14,533 nucleotides of DNA, taken from NCBI GenBank assembly GCA_023415035.1, contig JAEZLX010000113.1:1-14533 (forward strand), written 5' to 3'. How positions within the stretch are numbered: position 1 is the first letter of the stretch; every line of letters begins with the position of its first letter. Shown piece after piece: positions 1 to 7,519 of the stretch. Made by a program: the position numbers and the translations under genes. The DNA is from Pseudomonadota bacterium. GTDB taxonomy: Bacteria; Pseudomonadota; Gammaproteobacteria; Burkholderiales; Burkholderiaceae_C. The notes under the pieces are model-generated. The model did not search any database and had not been told where the DNA came from. It saw only the letters and a list, made by a program, of their open reading frames with translations.

Positions 1-1
1 C

Positions 2-793
2 CTGCGCCCGCCCATCGTGGCCATCTACCACTTTGCGCGCACGGCCGACGACGTGGCCGATGAAGGCGACGCGCCCGCCGATCAGCGCCTGGCCCTGCTG
101 GCGGCGCTGCGCACCGACCTGCACGCCGCCGCGCAGGGCCGGTGGCAGGACAGCGCCTGGCCCCAGGTCTTCGGTCCGCTGGCCCAAGCCATCGCGCAGC
201 ATGCAATACCCGTGCCCTTGCTGGACGACCTGCTGCGCGCCTTCGAGCAGGACGTGCGCCACACTGCCAGCGGCCACCGCTACGCCGGCCTGGACGAGCT
301 GCTGGACTACTGCCGCCTCTCGGCCAACCCGGTGGGCCGGCTGCTGCTGCACCTGTACGGCATTGGCGACGGGGACGCCCTGCGGCAGTCCGACGCCATC
401 TGCAGCGCCCTGCAGCTGATCAACTTCTGGCAGGACATCTCGCGCGACCACGCCCGGGGGCGCCACTACCTGCCCGCCGACGTGCTGGCGCGACACGGCG
501 TCGGCATCAGCGACTTCACTCCGGACCAAGACAACATGCAGTGTGCCGCCGTCGTGCGCGAACTCTGCGAGGACGCGCGCCGGCGCATGCTGGCCGGCGC
601 CCCGCTGGCCACCCGCGTGCCGGGACGCGCGGGCTGGGAGCTGCGGCTCGTCGTGCAGGGCGGGTTGCGCATCCTCGACCACTGCGCCTCGCTGGGCTGG
701 CGCACCTGGCGCGTGCGCCCGCAACTGGGCAAGGCCGACCTGCCGGTGCTGCTGTGGCGCGCACTGCGCCAGCCGCACGGTCGGCCGGGCTGA
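2..793 (+). CDS. hpnC: Hydroxysqualene synthase HpnC (5' end cut off by window edge)
   Basis: Squalene/phytoene synthase-fold enzyme. In the HpnCDE route, HpnC converts presqualene diphosphate, made by HpnD, to hydroxysqualene. The frame is open to the first base. The visible protein begins LRPPIVAIYHFARTADD, which in this family lies about 20-30 residues in, so the true start is outside the window and the GTG at 17 is not a credible start. Both aspartate-rich diphosphate/Mg-binding motifs are present: DDVADE (visible residues 16-21) and DISRD (145-149), the latter followed by ARGRHYLP. The 3' part is complete, ending in TGA at 791-793. It is first of a same-strand hpnC-hpnD-hpnE run, which is what separates it from phytoene synthases and from HpnD. 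Assignment of HpnC versus HpnD rests on gene order and on the shorter, more divergent sequence of this copy. Confidence 0.92.
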   Translation: MRPPIVAIYHFARTADDVADEGDAPADQRLALLAALRTDLHAAAQGRWQDSAWPQVFGPLAQAIAQHAIPVPLLDDLLRAFEQDVRHTASGHRYAGLDELLDYCRLSANPVGRLLLHLYGIGDGDALRQSDAICSALQLINFWQDISRDHARGRHYLPADVLARHGVGISDFTPDQDNMQCAAVVRELCEDARRRMLAGAPLATRVPGRAGWELRLVVQGGLRILDHCASLGWRTWRVRPQLGKADLPVLLWRALRQPHGRPG

Positions 794-820
794 TTACACT
801 CGGGCCAAACTGCCTGAGAC

Positions 821-1687
821 ATGAGCCCCGACGAATACGCCCAGCAAAAAGCCGCCGCCTCGGGCAGCAGCTTCTATTACGCCTTCCTGTTCCTGCCTGC
901 GGAGCGCCGTTCGGCCATCACCGCCTTCTATGCCTTCTGCCGCGAGGTGGACGACGTGGTGGACGAGGTTCACGACCCCGGTGTCGCGCAAGCCAAGCTG
1001 GCCTGGTGGCGCCAGGAAGTGATGCAGACCTTTGCCGGCCAGCCCACGCACCCCGCCACCCAGGCGCTGGCGCCGCACTGCCCCGTCTATGGCATCGAGG
1101 CGCGGCACCTGCTGGCCGTGATCGATGGCTGCCAGATGGACCTGGACCAGAACCGGTATCTGGATTTCGCGAACCTGACGCAGTATTGCCACCTCGTGGC
1201 CGGTGTGGTGGGTGAAGTGGCCGCGCTCATCTTCGGCCAGACCCAAGCGGCCACCACCGAGTACGCCCACCGCCTGGGACTGGCCGTCCAGCTCACCAAC
1301 ATCATCCGCGACGTGGGCGAGGATGCGGTGCGCGGGCGCATCTACCTGCCCGTCAACGAACTGCAGCGCTTCGACCTGAAGGCGCACGAGCTGCTCAAAC
1401 GCGGCGCCGCGCCGGGCACAGATCCGAAGGATTTCGAGCGGCGTTTCCGCGCCCTGATGGACTTCCAGTGCCAGCGCGCGCTCGCCATCTACGACGAAGC
1501 GCTGGCCTTGCTGCCCGTCCAGGACCGCCGCTCACAGAAGCCGGGGCTCATGATGGCCAGCATCTACCGCACGCTGCTGCGGGAGATCGCCGCCGACCCC
1601 ATGCTGGTGCTCACGCGCCGCGTGAGCCTGACGCCGCTGCGCAAGTTCTGGCTTGCCTGGAAGGTGCAGGCGCTGGGTCGCCTGTGA
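821..1687 (+). CDS. hpnD: Presqualene diphosphate synthase HpnD
   Basis: Condenses two farnesyl diphosphates head-to-head to presqualene diphosphate, the first step of the bacterial HpnCDE squalene route. The 288-residue length is usual for the family. The first aspartate-rich motif DDVVDE is at residues 44-49 after YAFCREV, and the second, DVGED, at 164-168 in the context LTNIIRDVGED...RGRIYLP. The ATG at 821 lies 27 bp after the hpnC stop and no strong Shine-Dalgarno sequence is visible, so translation may depend partly on readthrough from hpnC. It is paralogous to the preceding gene, as expected for this tandem pair. A phytoene synthase is the main alternative. It is disfavoured because an hpnC-type gene lies upstream, an hpnE-type oxidoreductase lies downstream, and no carotenoid genes are visible. 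Confidence 0.93.
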   Translation: MSPDEYAQQKAAASGSSFYYAFLFLPAERRSAITAFYAFCREVDDVVDEVHDPGVAQAKLAWWRQEVMQTFAGQPTHPATQALAPHCPVYGIEARHLLAVIDGCQMDLDQNRYLDFANLTQYCHLVAGVVGEVAALIFGQTQAATTEYAHRLGLAVQLTNIIRDVGEDAVRGRIYLPVNELQRFDLKAHELLKRGAAPGTDPKDFERRFRALMDFQCQRALAIYDEALALLPVQDRRSQKPGLMMASIYRTLLREIAADPMLVLTRRVSLTPLRKFWLAWKVQALGRL

Positions 1688-1703
1688 TCGAGGCCGCCGC
1701 GCG

Positions 1704-3062
1704 ATGAAGATTGCCGTGGTCGGGTCTGGCTGGGCGGGCATGTCTGCCGCCGTGCACGCAACCCGCCGCGGCCACGCGGTCACCGTGTTCGAGGCCTCGC
1801 GCCAGCTCGGCGGACGCGCGCGGGCGCTGGTGCTGGAGCGCCCGGACGGCGCACCGCTGACACTGGACAACGGGCAGCACATCCTCATCGGCGCCTATGG
1901 CGAAACCCTGGCCCTGATGGAGTCCGTCGGCGTGGTGCTGGCGGACGCGCTGCTGGCCCTGCCACTGGGCCTGCCCTACCCGGACGGCCTCGGACTCCAG
2001 ACGCCAGGCTGGGCCGCGGCATGGCCCGCGCCTCTGGATGCCCTGGCCGCCATTGCCACCGCCCGTGGCTGGACCTGGGGCGACCGCGCCTCACTGCTGC
2101 GCCAGGCGCTGGCATGGCGCCTGCAGGGCTTCCGCTGCGGCAGCAGCGATACAGCCGCCCAGGTCTGCCCGCTGCTGACCCCGCGCGCGACGCAGGAACT
2201 GATCGAGCCCCTGTGCGTGTCGGCCCTGAACCTGCCCCCGGCCCAGGCCGATGGCCAGGTCTTCCTCAACGTCATGCGCGACGCGCTCTTCGGGCGCGGA
2301 TACCGTGGCCGCCCGCCAGCCCAGCTGCTGCTGCCACAACAGGATCTGACATCGCTGCTGCCGCAGCAGGCAGCCCGGTGGCTGACATCACAAGGCAGCC
2401 AGGTGATCACCAGCGCCCGGGTCACATCCTTGCGCCCGGATCGTCACGGCTGGCGGCTGGCGGTAGCCCGACAGGACTGGCACGACGAAGAGTCCTTCGA
2501 CTCCGTGATCTGGGCCACGGCAGCTTCGCCCGCAGCACAAGCCATGACCGATGTTGCCCATCAGGTGCAAGGCTCACTGGCCACGCAACTGGTCACGTGG
2601 AGCCGCACCGCCGGCGTGATCCCGCACACGGCCATTGCCACCACCTACGTCTGGTCACCCGGCGCGCGACTTGCCGCCCCCATGCTGGCCTTGCGGCCCG
2701 GTCCTGCCGGCCCGGACCTGTCGGCCCAGTTCGTGTTCGACCGCCACCAGCTCCATCCGGCAAACCCGGCCATGGAAGGCGTACTGGCTTTCGTCACCAG
2801 TGCCAGCCCTGCCGACCGCGAGGCGCTGGAGCAAGGCGTGCTCGCGCAGGCCGCCAGGCAACTGGGACTGCAACAGCTGCAACCGATCCGCACGGTGATC
2901 GAGCGCCGCGCGACCTTTGCCTGCATACCCGGTCTGCGCCGGCCACCGGCAACCATCGCACCGGGCCTGCTGGCCGCGGGCGACTACATCGCCGGCCCCT
3001 ACCCCGCCACCCTTGAGGGTGCGGTCCGCAGCGGACAGCAGGCAGCCTTGAGCCTGCCCTGA
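1704..3062 (+). CDS. hpnE: Hydroxysqualene dehydroxylase HpnE (FAD-dependent)
   Basis: Flavoprotein that reduces hydroxysqualene to squalene, the last step of the HpnCDE route. From the chosen ATG it is 452 residues. An N-terminal dinucleotide-binding fold is clear: MKIAVVGSGWAGMSAA has the glycine motif at residues 7-12, an acidic residue ends the second strand (VFEAS, E30), and LGGRAR follows. The C-terminal FAD-contacting segment AAGDYIAGPYPATLEGAV is typical of the amine-oxidase/phytoene-desaturase superfamily. The frame is open further upstream to 1653, but that start would overlap hpnD and put residues ahead of the beta strand. The ATG at 1704 is 16 bp after the hpnD stop and has GAGG at 1690-1693 about 10 bp upstream. 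Older annotations call this family a squalene-associated FAD-dependent desaturase. An upstream position of a hopene cyclase gene cannot be checked here. Confidence 0.92.
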   Translation: MKIAVVGSGWAGMSAAVHATRRGHAVTVFEASRQLGGRARALVLERPDGAPLTLDNGQHILIGAYGETLALMESVGVVLADALLALPLGLPYPDGLGLQTPGWAAAWPAPLDALAAIATARGWTWGDRASLLRQALAWRLQGFRCGSSDTAAQVCPLLTPRATQELIEPLCVSALNLPPAQADGQVFLNVMRDALFGRGYRGRPPAQLLLPQQDLTSLLPQQAARWLTSQGSQVITSARVTSLRPDRHGWRLAVARQDWHDEESFDSVIWATAASPAAQAMTDVAHQVQGSLATQLVTWSRTAGVIPHTAIATTYVWSPGARLAAPMLALRPGPAGPDLSAQFVFDRHQLHPANPAMEGVLAFVTSASPADREALEQGVLAQAARQLGLQQLQPIRTVIERRATFACIPGLRRPPATIAPGLLAAGDYIAGPYPATLEGAVRSGQQAALSLP

Positions 3063-3092
3063 CAGCCCCAACCACAGGATGGAGATCGCACC

Positions 3093-5519
3093 ATGACCGA
3101 TCCAGCCCGTCTTCTTCCCTCGCAGCTGCGCCTGACGGTCGATCCGGCCAGTCTGGGTTTTGCCGACACCAGCGAGCTGCACGTGACATCCCTGCCCTGG
3201 ATCGGCCAGGAGCGTGCCGAGCAGGCGGCCCGTTTCGGCCTGCTGATGGACAACCCCGACTACAACCTGTTCGTCCTGGGCGAAGTCGGCAGTGGGCGCT
3301 CATCCTTGCTGCGTGAGCTGACGCACGCCGTGGCCGCAGAGCGGCCCGTGCCACCAGACCTGTGCTACCTGCACAACTTCGACAACCCGGAGCGGCCACG
3401 CGCCCTGCGCATGCCAGCCGGACAGGGCCGCGAGCTGCGCCAGCTCATGCAGCGCCTGTGCCGCACGCTGCAGACCGAAATTCCCCAGCGCCTGGCGCGC
3501 GACGACTTCAAGGCAGAGAGCGAGCGCCTGCAGGACACCTGCAAGGACGAGGAAAACATGGCCTTTGCCGAACTGGAGCAGTTCGCCGAGGCGCGCAACT
3601 TCAACCTGTTTCGTGAATCGGGTCACCTGGTCTTCACCCTCGTGGGCGACAACGGCAATGCCCTGACCGCCAATGAGGCCCGCACCCTGCCTCGCGAGCG
3701 CCGCGCCGAGATCAGCAAGGCCGAAAGCGAGTTGCGCGAGCAGATTTCGCACTTCCTCGAGAAGACCCGTTCGATGGCCCGGGTGATGAACGATGCCCTG
3801 GCCGCGTTGCGGCGGCAGGTCATCAAGCCCTTGCTGGATCATGAGTTTCAGGAGATCCGCGTCCGCCTCAAGAAGCAGATCAAGGACAGCGTCAAGCTCG
3901 GGGGCTATCTGGAACAGGTGGCCCACGACATTCTGGAGCACGTCGAGCTGTTCGTGGCACAAGAGACGGACGACGAGGAACGGCAACAGGCGCTCGAGTC
4001 GCTACTGGCCCAGTACCAGGTCAATCTGGTGGTGGACAACAGCGCATTGCGGGGCGCACCGGTCATCGTCGAAGACAATCCCACGCCGCATGCGCTGTTT
4101 GGCAGCGTCGACTACGAGGCCGAAGAAAATGTCCTGCACACCGATTTCTCCCGCATCCGCGCCGGCAGCGTGCTGCGCGCCCACGGCGGCTACCTGATCA
4201 TTCAGCTGCGTGACCTGCTGGCCGAGGATCTGGCCTGGGAGAAGCTGCGCCGGTTCCTGCGCAGCGGCCGCGTCCAGATCGAGGAACCGGGCATGGGCCT
4301 GATGCCGATTCCGGCGGTATCCCTGCGGCCCGAATCGGTGGACGCGGACATCAAGATCGTGCTCATCGGATCGGTCAGGCAGTACTACGAGCTGCAGAAG
4401 GCCGATCCCGAATTCGCCCGGCGTTTTCGCGTCAAGGTGGATTTTGCCGAGAGCTTCCGGGCCACCGAGGACACGCGCAGGGCCACCGCGCTTTTCGTGG
4501 CACACACCTGCAAGCGCCGTGGCCTGCCGCCACTCGCGGCCGATGCCGTGGCGGCGCTGATCGAGGACTCGCACCGCCAGGCCGACGACCAGGCGCGCCA
4601 GAGCGCGCTGTTTGGCCGCACCGAGGCCCTGGTGGTCGAAGGATCGGCACTGTGCCGGGAACGCGGTGGCACCGTGGTCGAGGCGCGCGACATCCGCGCC
4701 GCGCTGTCGTCCCGGCGTCTGCGCCACGGCTACCCGGAGGAGCGTCTCCTGGAGTCGATCGCTGAAGGCGAGCGCCTGATCGCGCTTTGCGGCTGCCGCG
4801 TCGGCCAGATCAATGGCCTGACCCAGATCGACCTGGGCGACTGGCGCTTTGGCCTGCCGGTACGCGTGAGCGCACGCACCCACGCCGGTGGCCAGGGACT
4901 GCTGAACATCGAGCGCGAGGTCGAGATGTCCGGCCCCATCCACGACAAGGGAGTGCTGATCCTGCACAGCTACCTGATCTCCCTGTTCAGCCATCTGGCG
5001 CCACTGGCGCTCAATGCCTCCATCGTGTTCGAGCAGGAGTACGACGGCGTCGAGGGCGATTCGGCCTCGTGTGCCGAACTGTTTGCCCTGCTCTCGTCCC
5101 TGTCAGGCGTACCTCTGCGGCAGGGCATCGCAGTCACGGGCGCGCTGAACCAGCATGGCGAGGTGCTTCCCGTGGGCGGCATCAACGAAAAAATCGAAGG
5201 CTGGTTCCGCGTGTGCGAGGCGACCGGTCTCGACGGACAGCAGGGTGTGCTGCTGCCACGCCGCAACCTGCGGCACCTCATGCTGGATCCGGTCGTGGTC
5301 GATGCCGTCGCCGCCGGGCGCTTTCACATCTATACCGCCAGCCATGCCGGCGAGGGGCTGGCCCTGCTGACCGGCATGCCCAGTGGCATCGGCGATCCTG
5401 TCACGACGCAAGGGCCCTACCCCGCCGGCAGCGTGCTCAGCCGCTGCGAGGCACAGCTGCGGCAGTTCCGTGAAGCATGCAGGGCCGCCATCCGCGGAAT
5501 GCCAGGCGACTGCCCCTGA
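3093..5519 (+). CDS. Lon/LonB-like AAA+ ATP-dependent protease
   Basis: Predicted cytoplasmic ATP-dependent serine protease of 808 residues, related to LonB and E. coli YcbZ rather than to classical Lon, since there is no N-terminal LAN substrate-binding domain. A P-loop-like segment GEVGSGRS lies at residues 63-70, with Arg69 where canonical Walker A has Lys. A long charged helical, probably coiled-coil, insertion follows at about residues 105-305. The segment GGYLIIQLRDLL (365-376) is at the Walker B position but has Gln371 instead of Asp. IKIVLIG and FARRFRVKVDF supply sensor-1 and arginine-finger-like elements. The C-terminal protease domain has the Ser-Lys dyad: Ser657 in GDSAS and Lys700 in GGINEKIEG, 43 residues apart as in E. 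coli Lon. A strong RBS (GGATGGAG, 3077-3084) precedes the ATG by 8 bp, and the gap from hpnE is 30 bp, so cotranscription is likely. Substrates are unknown. Confidence 0.88.
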   Translation: MTDPARLLPSQLRLTVDPASLGFADTSELHVTSLPWIGQERAEQAARFGLLMDNPDYNLFVLGEVGSGRSSLLRELTHAVAAERPVPPDLCYLHNFDNPERPRALRMPAGQGRELRQLMQRLCRTLQTEIPQRLARDDFKAESERLQDTCKDEENMAFAELEQFAEARNFNLFRESGHLVFTLVGDNGNALTANEARTLPRERRAEISKAESELREQISHFLEKTRSMARVMNDALAALRRQVIKPLLDHEFQEIRVRLKKQIKDSVKLGGYLEQVAHDILEHVELFVAQETDDEERQQALESLLAQYQVNLVVDNSALRGAPVIVEDNPTPHALFGSVDYEAEENVLHTDFSRIRAGSVLRAHGGYLIIQLRDLLAEDLAWEKLRRFLRSGRVQIEEPGMGLMPIPAVSLRPESVDADIKIVLIGSVRQYYELQKADPEFARRFRVKVDFAESFRATEDTRRATALFVAHTCKRRGLPPLAADAVAALIEDSHRQADDQARQSALFGRTEALVVEGSALCRERGGTVVEARDIRAALSSRRLRHGYPEERLLESIAEGERLIALCGCRVGQINGLTQIDLGDWRFGLPVRVSARTHAGGQGLLNIEREVEMSGPIHDKGVLILHSYLISLFSHLAPLALNASIVFEQEYDGVEGDSASCAELFALLSSLSGVPLRQGIAVTGALNQHGEVLPVGGINEKIEGWFRVCEATGLDGQQGVLLPRRNLRHLMLDPVVVDAVAAGRFHIYTASHAGEGLALLTGMPSGIGDPVTTQGPYPAGSVLSRCEAQLRQFREACRAAIRGMPGDCP

Positions 5520-5534
5520 CGGACTTGTGCCGTC
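5518..5534 (+). terminator. Weak hairpin at the end of the Lon-like gene
   Basis: Inverted repeat GACGG/CCGTC with a 7-base loop, beginning inside the stop codon of the protease gene. A second small hairpin, GGAAC/GTTCC with a 5-base loop, follows at 5541-5555. Neither has a run of T after it, so intrinsic termination is doubtful. They may mark the boundary between the hpn-protease transcript and the SH3 gene, or may simply be chance pairing in GC-rich DNA. Confidence 0.2.
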
Positions 5535-5590
5535 TCCCGGGGAACCATGCGTTCCTGCAGCCCTCCCATGGCTGTTGAACCACCCGAGAA

Positions 5591-5596
5591 AAGGAG
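5591..5596 (+). promoter_or_regulatory. Ribosome binding site deciding the start of the SH3-domain gene
   Basis: AAGGAG, 11 bp before the ATG at 5608. This is what places the start there: the same frame is open further upstream, but those codons overlap the protease gene and would put about 75 residues in front of an otherwise normal signal peptide. Confidence 0.7.
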
Positions 5597-5607
5597 ATGA
5601 CTGTTCC

Positions 5608-6072
5608 ATGTCCGAAAGCACCCAGACCATCCGCCATGCGCTGGCCATCGCGGCCAGCTCAATCCTGATGCTGCACAGCGGTCTTGCCCAGGCCCAGACC
5701 ATGGTCAGCGTCAACGCCAGCACGCTGAACATGCGCGAAGGCCCTGGCACCCGTCATCCTGTGCTGTGGTCACTCAGCCGGGGCTACCCGCTAAGCGTCG
5801 TCTCCCGCCAGGGCAACTGGCTCAAGGTCAAGGATTTCGAGGGTGACAGTGGCTGGGTGGCACGTTCGCTCACCTCAAGCACGCCTCACCATGTGGTCAA
5901 GGTGCCGACCGCCAACCTGCGCAGCGGCCCTGGCACGCGGTATCGCATCAAAGGTCGTCTGGAGTACGGTGAAGTGATGCGCACCCTGCAAAAGCAGGGC
6001 CAGTGGGTCAAGGTGCGACACGAGTCGCTGGGCCAGGGCTGGGTCGCCCGGCGGCTGGTCTGGGGCTGGTAA
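5608..6072 (+). CDS. Secreted protein with two bacterial SH3 (SH3b) domains
   Basis: A 154-residue exported protein. Residues 1-29 form a signal peptide, with hydrophobic stretch ALAIAASSILML and a signal peptidase I-like site AQA before Q30. Two SH3b repeats follow. The first, about residues 32-88, contains LNMREGPGTR, GNWLKV and SGWVAR. The second, about 95-154, contains ANLRSGPGTR, GQWVKV and QGWVARRL. No catalytic domain is attached. SH3b domains commonly bind peptidoglycan or other envelope ligands, so a periplasmic envelope-binding role is an inference. An 88-bp gap with a strong RBS separates it from the Lon-like gene on the same strand, and whether it has its own promoter is unclear. 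It converges on the GST gene with only 11 bp between stop codons. Confidence 0.85.
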   Translation: MSESTQTIRHALAIAASSILMLHSGLAQAQTMVSVNASTLNMREGPGTRHPVLWSLSRGYPLSVVSRQGNWLKVKDFEGDSGWVARSLTSSTPHHVVKVPTANLRSGPGTRYRIKGRLEYGEVMRTLQKQGQWVKVRHESLGQGWVARRLVWGW

Positions 6073-6095
6073 CTGGCCGAGGCTCAGCGCCCCAG
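6060..6095. terminator. Inverted repeat across convergent gene ends
   Basis: CTGGGGC at 6060-6066 and GCCCCAG at 6089-6095 form a perfect 7-bp stem with a 22-base loop. The stem spans the stop codons of the SH3-domain gene and the opposing GST gene. The position suits a bidirectional end-of-transcript structure, but there is no T-run on either side and the loop is large. Judged only as a candidate. Confidence 0.25.
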
Positions 6096-6743
6096 CGCGT
6101 TCGCCCGCTGATAGGCCGGGCGCCCGATGCAGCGTTGAAGCCAGCCCTGCACGAGCGGGTGTTCGTCCATCAGCGGGCGCGATGACGAACGCACCCAGTT
6201 GAGCACGCTGGCCACACACAGGTCCGCCACGGTGAAGCGCCCGGCCGCCAGCCAGTCCATGCCGGCCTGCTGTTGTTGCTGCAGATGCTGCTCCAGCACG
6301 GCCAGCGGTACCCTCAGGCGCCGCTCGGCGGTCTCGGCCAGTTCGGGCTTGCGTCGCTCGGCCGGCATGGTCCTGCGATGGGCCAGCACCGTCAGGGCAT
6401 TGGCCTCCACCTCGTTGACCGTCCAGAAACTCCAGCGCAGGGCTTCGGCATCCTCGCGTGGCGACGAGGGCGTGATGCCCTGACCGTCCGCCCGGCCATG
6501 GTGCCGTGCCAGGTACAGCGCGCAGGCCATGCTCTCCCAGACCACGGTTTCCCGACCGTCATCGCCCCGCTCCACCAGCACCGGGATGTGGCCGTTGGGG
6601 TTGAGTGCCAGGAACCCGGGCGTGCGGGTGGCGCCCTCCTGGTAGGGCGTCGGTTCATGGACAAAAGACAGGTCCAGTTCGCAGGCGGCCCACAATGGCC
6701 GCAAGGCACGCGACGCGGCGATGCCGTAAATCGTGATCGTCAT
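6084..6743 (-). CDS. Glutathione S-transferase family protein
   Basis: Cytosolic GST-fold protein, 219 residues from the chosen start. The N-terminal thioredoxin-like domain opens MTITIYG and carries SRALRPLW, placing a likely catalytic Ser at residue 11. It also has NPNGHIPVLV, with the cis-proline of the glutathione site, and WESMACALYLA, matching the ESxAI glutathione-contact motif. The helical C-terminal domain has the conserved FTVADLCVAS box and a QQQQQ stretch. Two further in-frame ATGs exist at 6761 and 6785. The 6785 start would overlap the HAD gene and adds non-family residues. The 6743 start sits 20 bp after the HAD stop and gives the canonical N-terminus, though no strong RBS is visible for either. 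It is the second gene of a minus-strand pair with the HAD hydrolase. The substrate cannot be told from sequence, and a detoxification or reductase role is only a family-level guess. Confidence 0.85.
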   Translation of the reverse strand: MTITIYGIAASRALRPLWAACELDLSFVHEPTPYQEGATRTPGFLALNPNGHIPVLVERGDDGRETVVWESMACALYLARHHGRADGQGITPSSPREDAEALRWSFWTVNEVEANALTVLAHRRTMPAERRKPELAETAERRLRVPLAVLEQHLQQQQQAGMDWLAAGRFTVADLCVASVLNWVRSSSRPLMDEHPLVQGWLQRCIGRPAYQRANALGR

Positions 6744-6763
6744 ATTCAACTCAGGATCCATGT

Positions 6764-7498
6764 TCAGACACCCAGCAGATGGCACAGGGCGAGCAGGTCG
6801 GACACCGTCGCATGCGGCACCCAGGGTTCGTGGCCCCAGTCGTGGCCCTCGCGGTTGACCCAGGCCAGCTGCATGCCCGCGCGCAGCGCGCCGACGCCGT
6901 CCAGGTACGCATCATCTCCGACGTGCAGCACATCGCCAGGCTCCACGCCGGCCGCGCGTGCCGCCGCCTCAAAAATCCGCGCATCGGGCTTGGCGACACC
7001 GAACTCGCGCGCGCTGACCGCATCCGCGAAATGCGCCGCGATGCCGACCCTGGCGAGGTTCGCATTGCCGTTGGACAGCGCGACCACCGGATAGCGCGCA
7101 CTCAGCCGTTGCAGCGCCGGCAGCGCATCATCGAACAGCGTGACGTTCTGGCGCGCGGCAAAGAAGACCTCGAACGCCGGCTCGGCCAGCCCCGGATCGT
7201 CACCCGCCTCCAGGAGCATCGCCCGGATCGACTCGCGTCGCAGGGTGCTCAGGTCGTGCGCGATCTCGGGGCGCGCCGCCACGATGGCCGCTCGCGCGGC
7301 CTTCATGCGCATGCCATCGGCACAACGGGCAGCGGTGGCCGGCGCGTGCTCGGCCAGCCAGGCCTGCAGCACATCTTCCGCGCGTGCGATGGTCGGCCAG
7401 ATCGGCCACAGGGTGTCGTCCAGGTCCAGCGTGATCGCGCGCACGCGTCCTGGCTCGAAGATGGCCGCTGTGGGCCTCAAATGTTCGGGGGTATCCAT
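6764..7498 (-). CDS. HAD-superfamily (subfamily IA-like) hydrolase
   Basis: Soluble phosphatase-type hydrolase, 244 residues. All four HAD motifs are visible. Motif I is LDLDDTLW, with nucleophile Asp25 and acid/base Asp27. Motif II is VVALSNGNANL. Motif III is the lysine in FGVAKPDARIF. Motif IV is HVGDDAYLD. A helical cap lies between motifs I and II, as in subfamily IA phosphatases such as YjjG- or Gph-like enzymes. The frame stays open for another 400 codons opposite hemH, but that extension is antisense to a certain gene. The ATG at 7498 gives a normal lead-in of about 20 residues before motif I. No Shine-Dalgarno sequence precedes this ATG. It diverges from hemH over 21 bp and is followed by the GST gene. 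The substrate is not identifiable; a sugar-phosphate or nucleotide phosphatase, or a haloacid dehalogenase, are all possible. Confidence 0.87.
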   Translation of the reverse strand: MDTPEHLRPTAAIFEPGRVRAITLDLDDTLWPIWPTIARAEDVLQAWLAEHAPATAARCADGMRMKAARAAIVAARPEIAHDLSTLRRESIRAMLLEAGDDPGLAEPAFEVFFAARQNVTLFDDALPALQRLSARYPVVALSNGNANLARVGIAAHFADAVSAREFGVAKPDARIFEAAARAAGVEPGDVLHVGDDAYLDGVGALRAGMQLAWVNREGHDWGHEPWVPHATVSDLLALCHLLGV

Positions 7499-7519
7499 CA
7501 GTGCTGGAGAATAGCGCAC
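7499..7519. promoter_or_regulatory. 21-bp divergent spacer between the HAD gene and hemH
   Basis: Both genes start outward from this very short spacer, so at least one promoter must lie inside the opposing coding sequence. On the + strand, TGGAG at 7505-7509 is a plausible but distant RBS for hemH. On the minus strand, TATTCT (7508-7513) resembles a -10 box placed so that transcription would begin almost at the HAD ATG, which would make that mRNA leaderless. No good -35 box was found for either direction. Confidence 0.3.

Noticed and set aside
142..1215. Alternative-frame + strand ORF over hpnC and hpnD
   Set aside because: It is Arg/Ala/Pro/Gly-rich and lacks domains, while the overlapping frames carry clear prenyl-transferase motifs.
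6763..6770. TTCAGACA at the end of the HAD gene, the same 8-mer as in the livK upstream sites
   Set aside because: Only the core matches. The preceding bases do not fit the 17-bp consensus, it is single, and it lies in coding sequence, so chance is the simpler reading.
6779..7519. N-terminal extension of hemH through the HAD gene
   Set aside because: The extra 247 codons are antisense to a gene with all four HAD motifs, and ferrochelatase needs no such domain.
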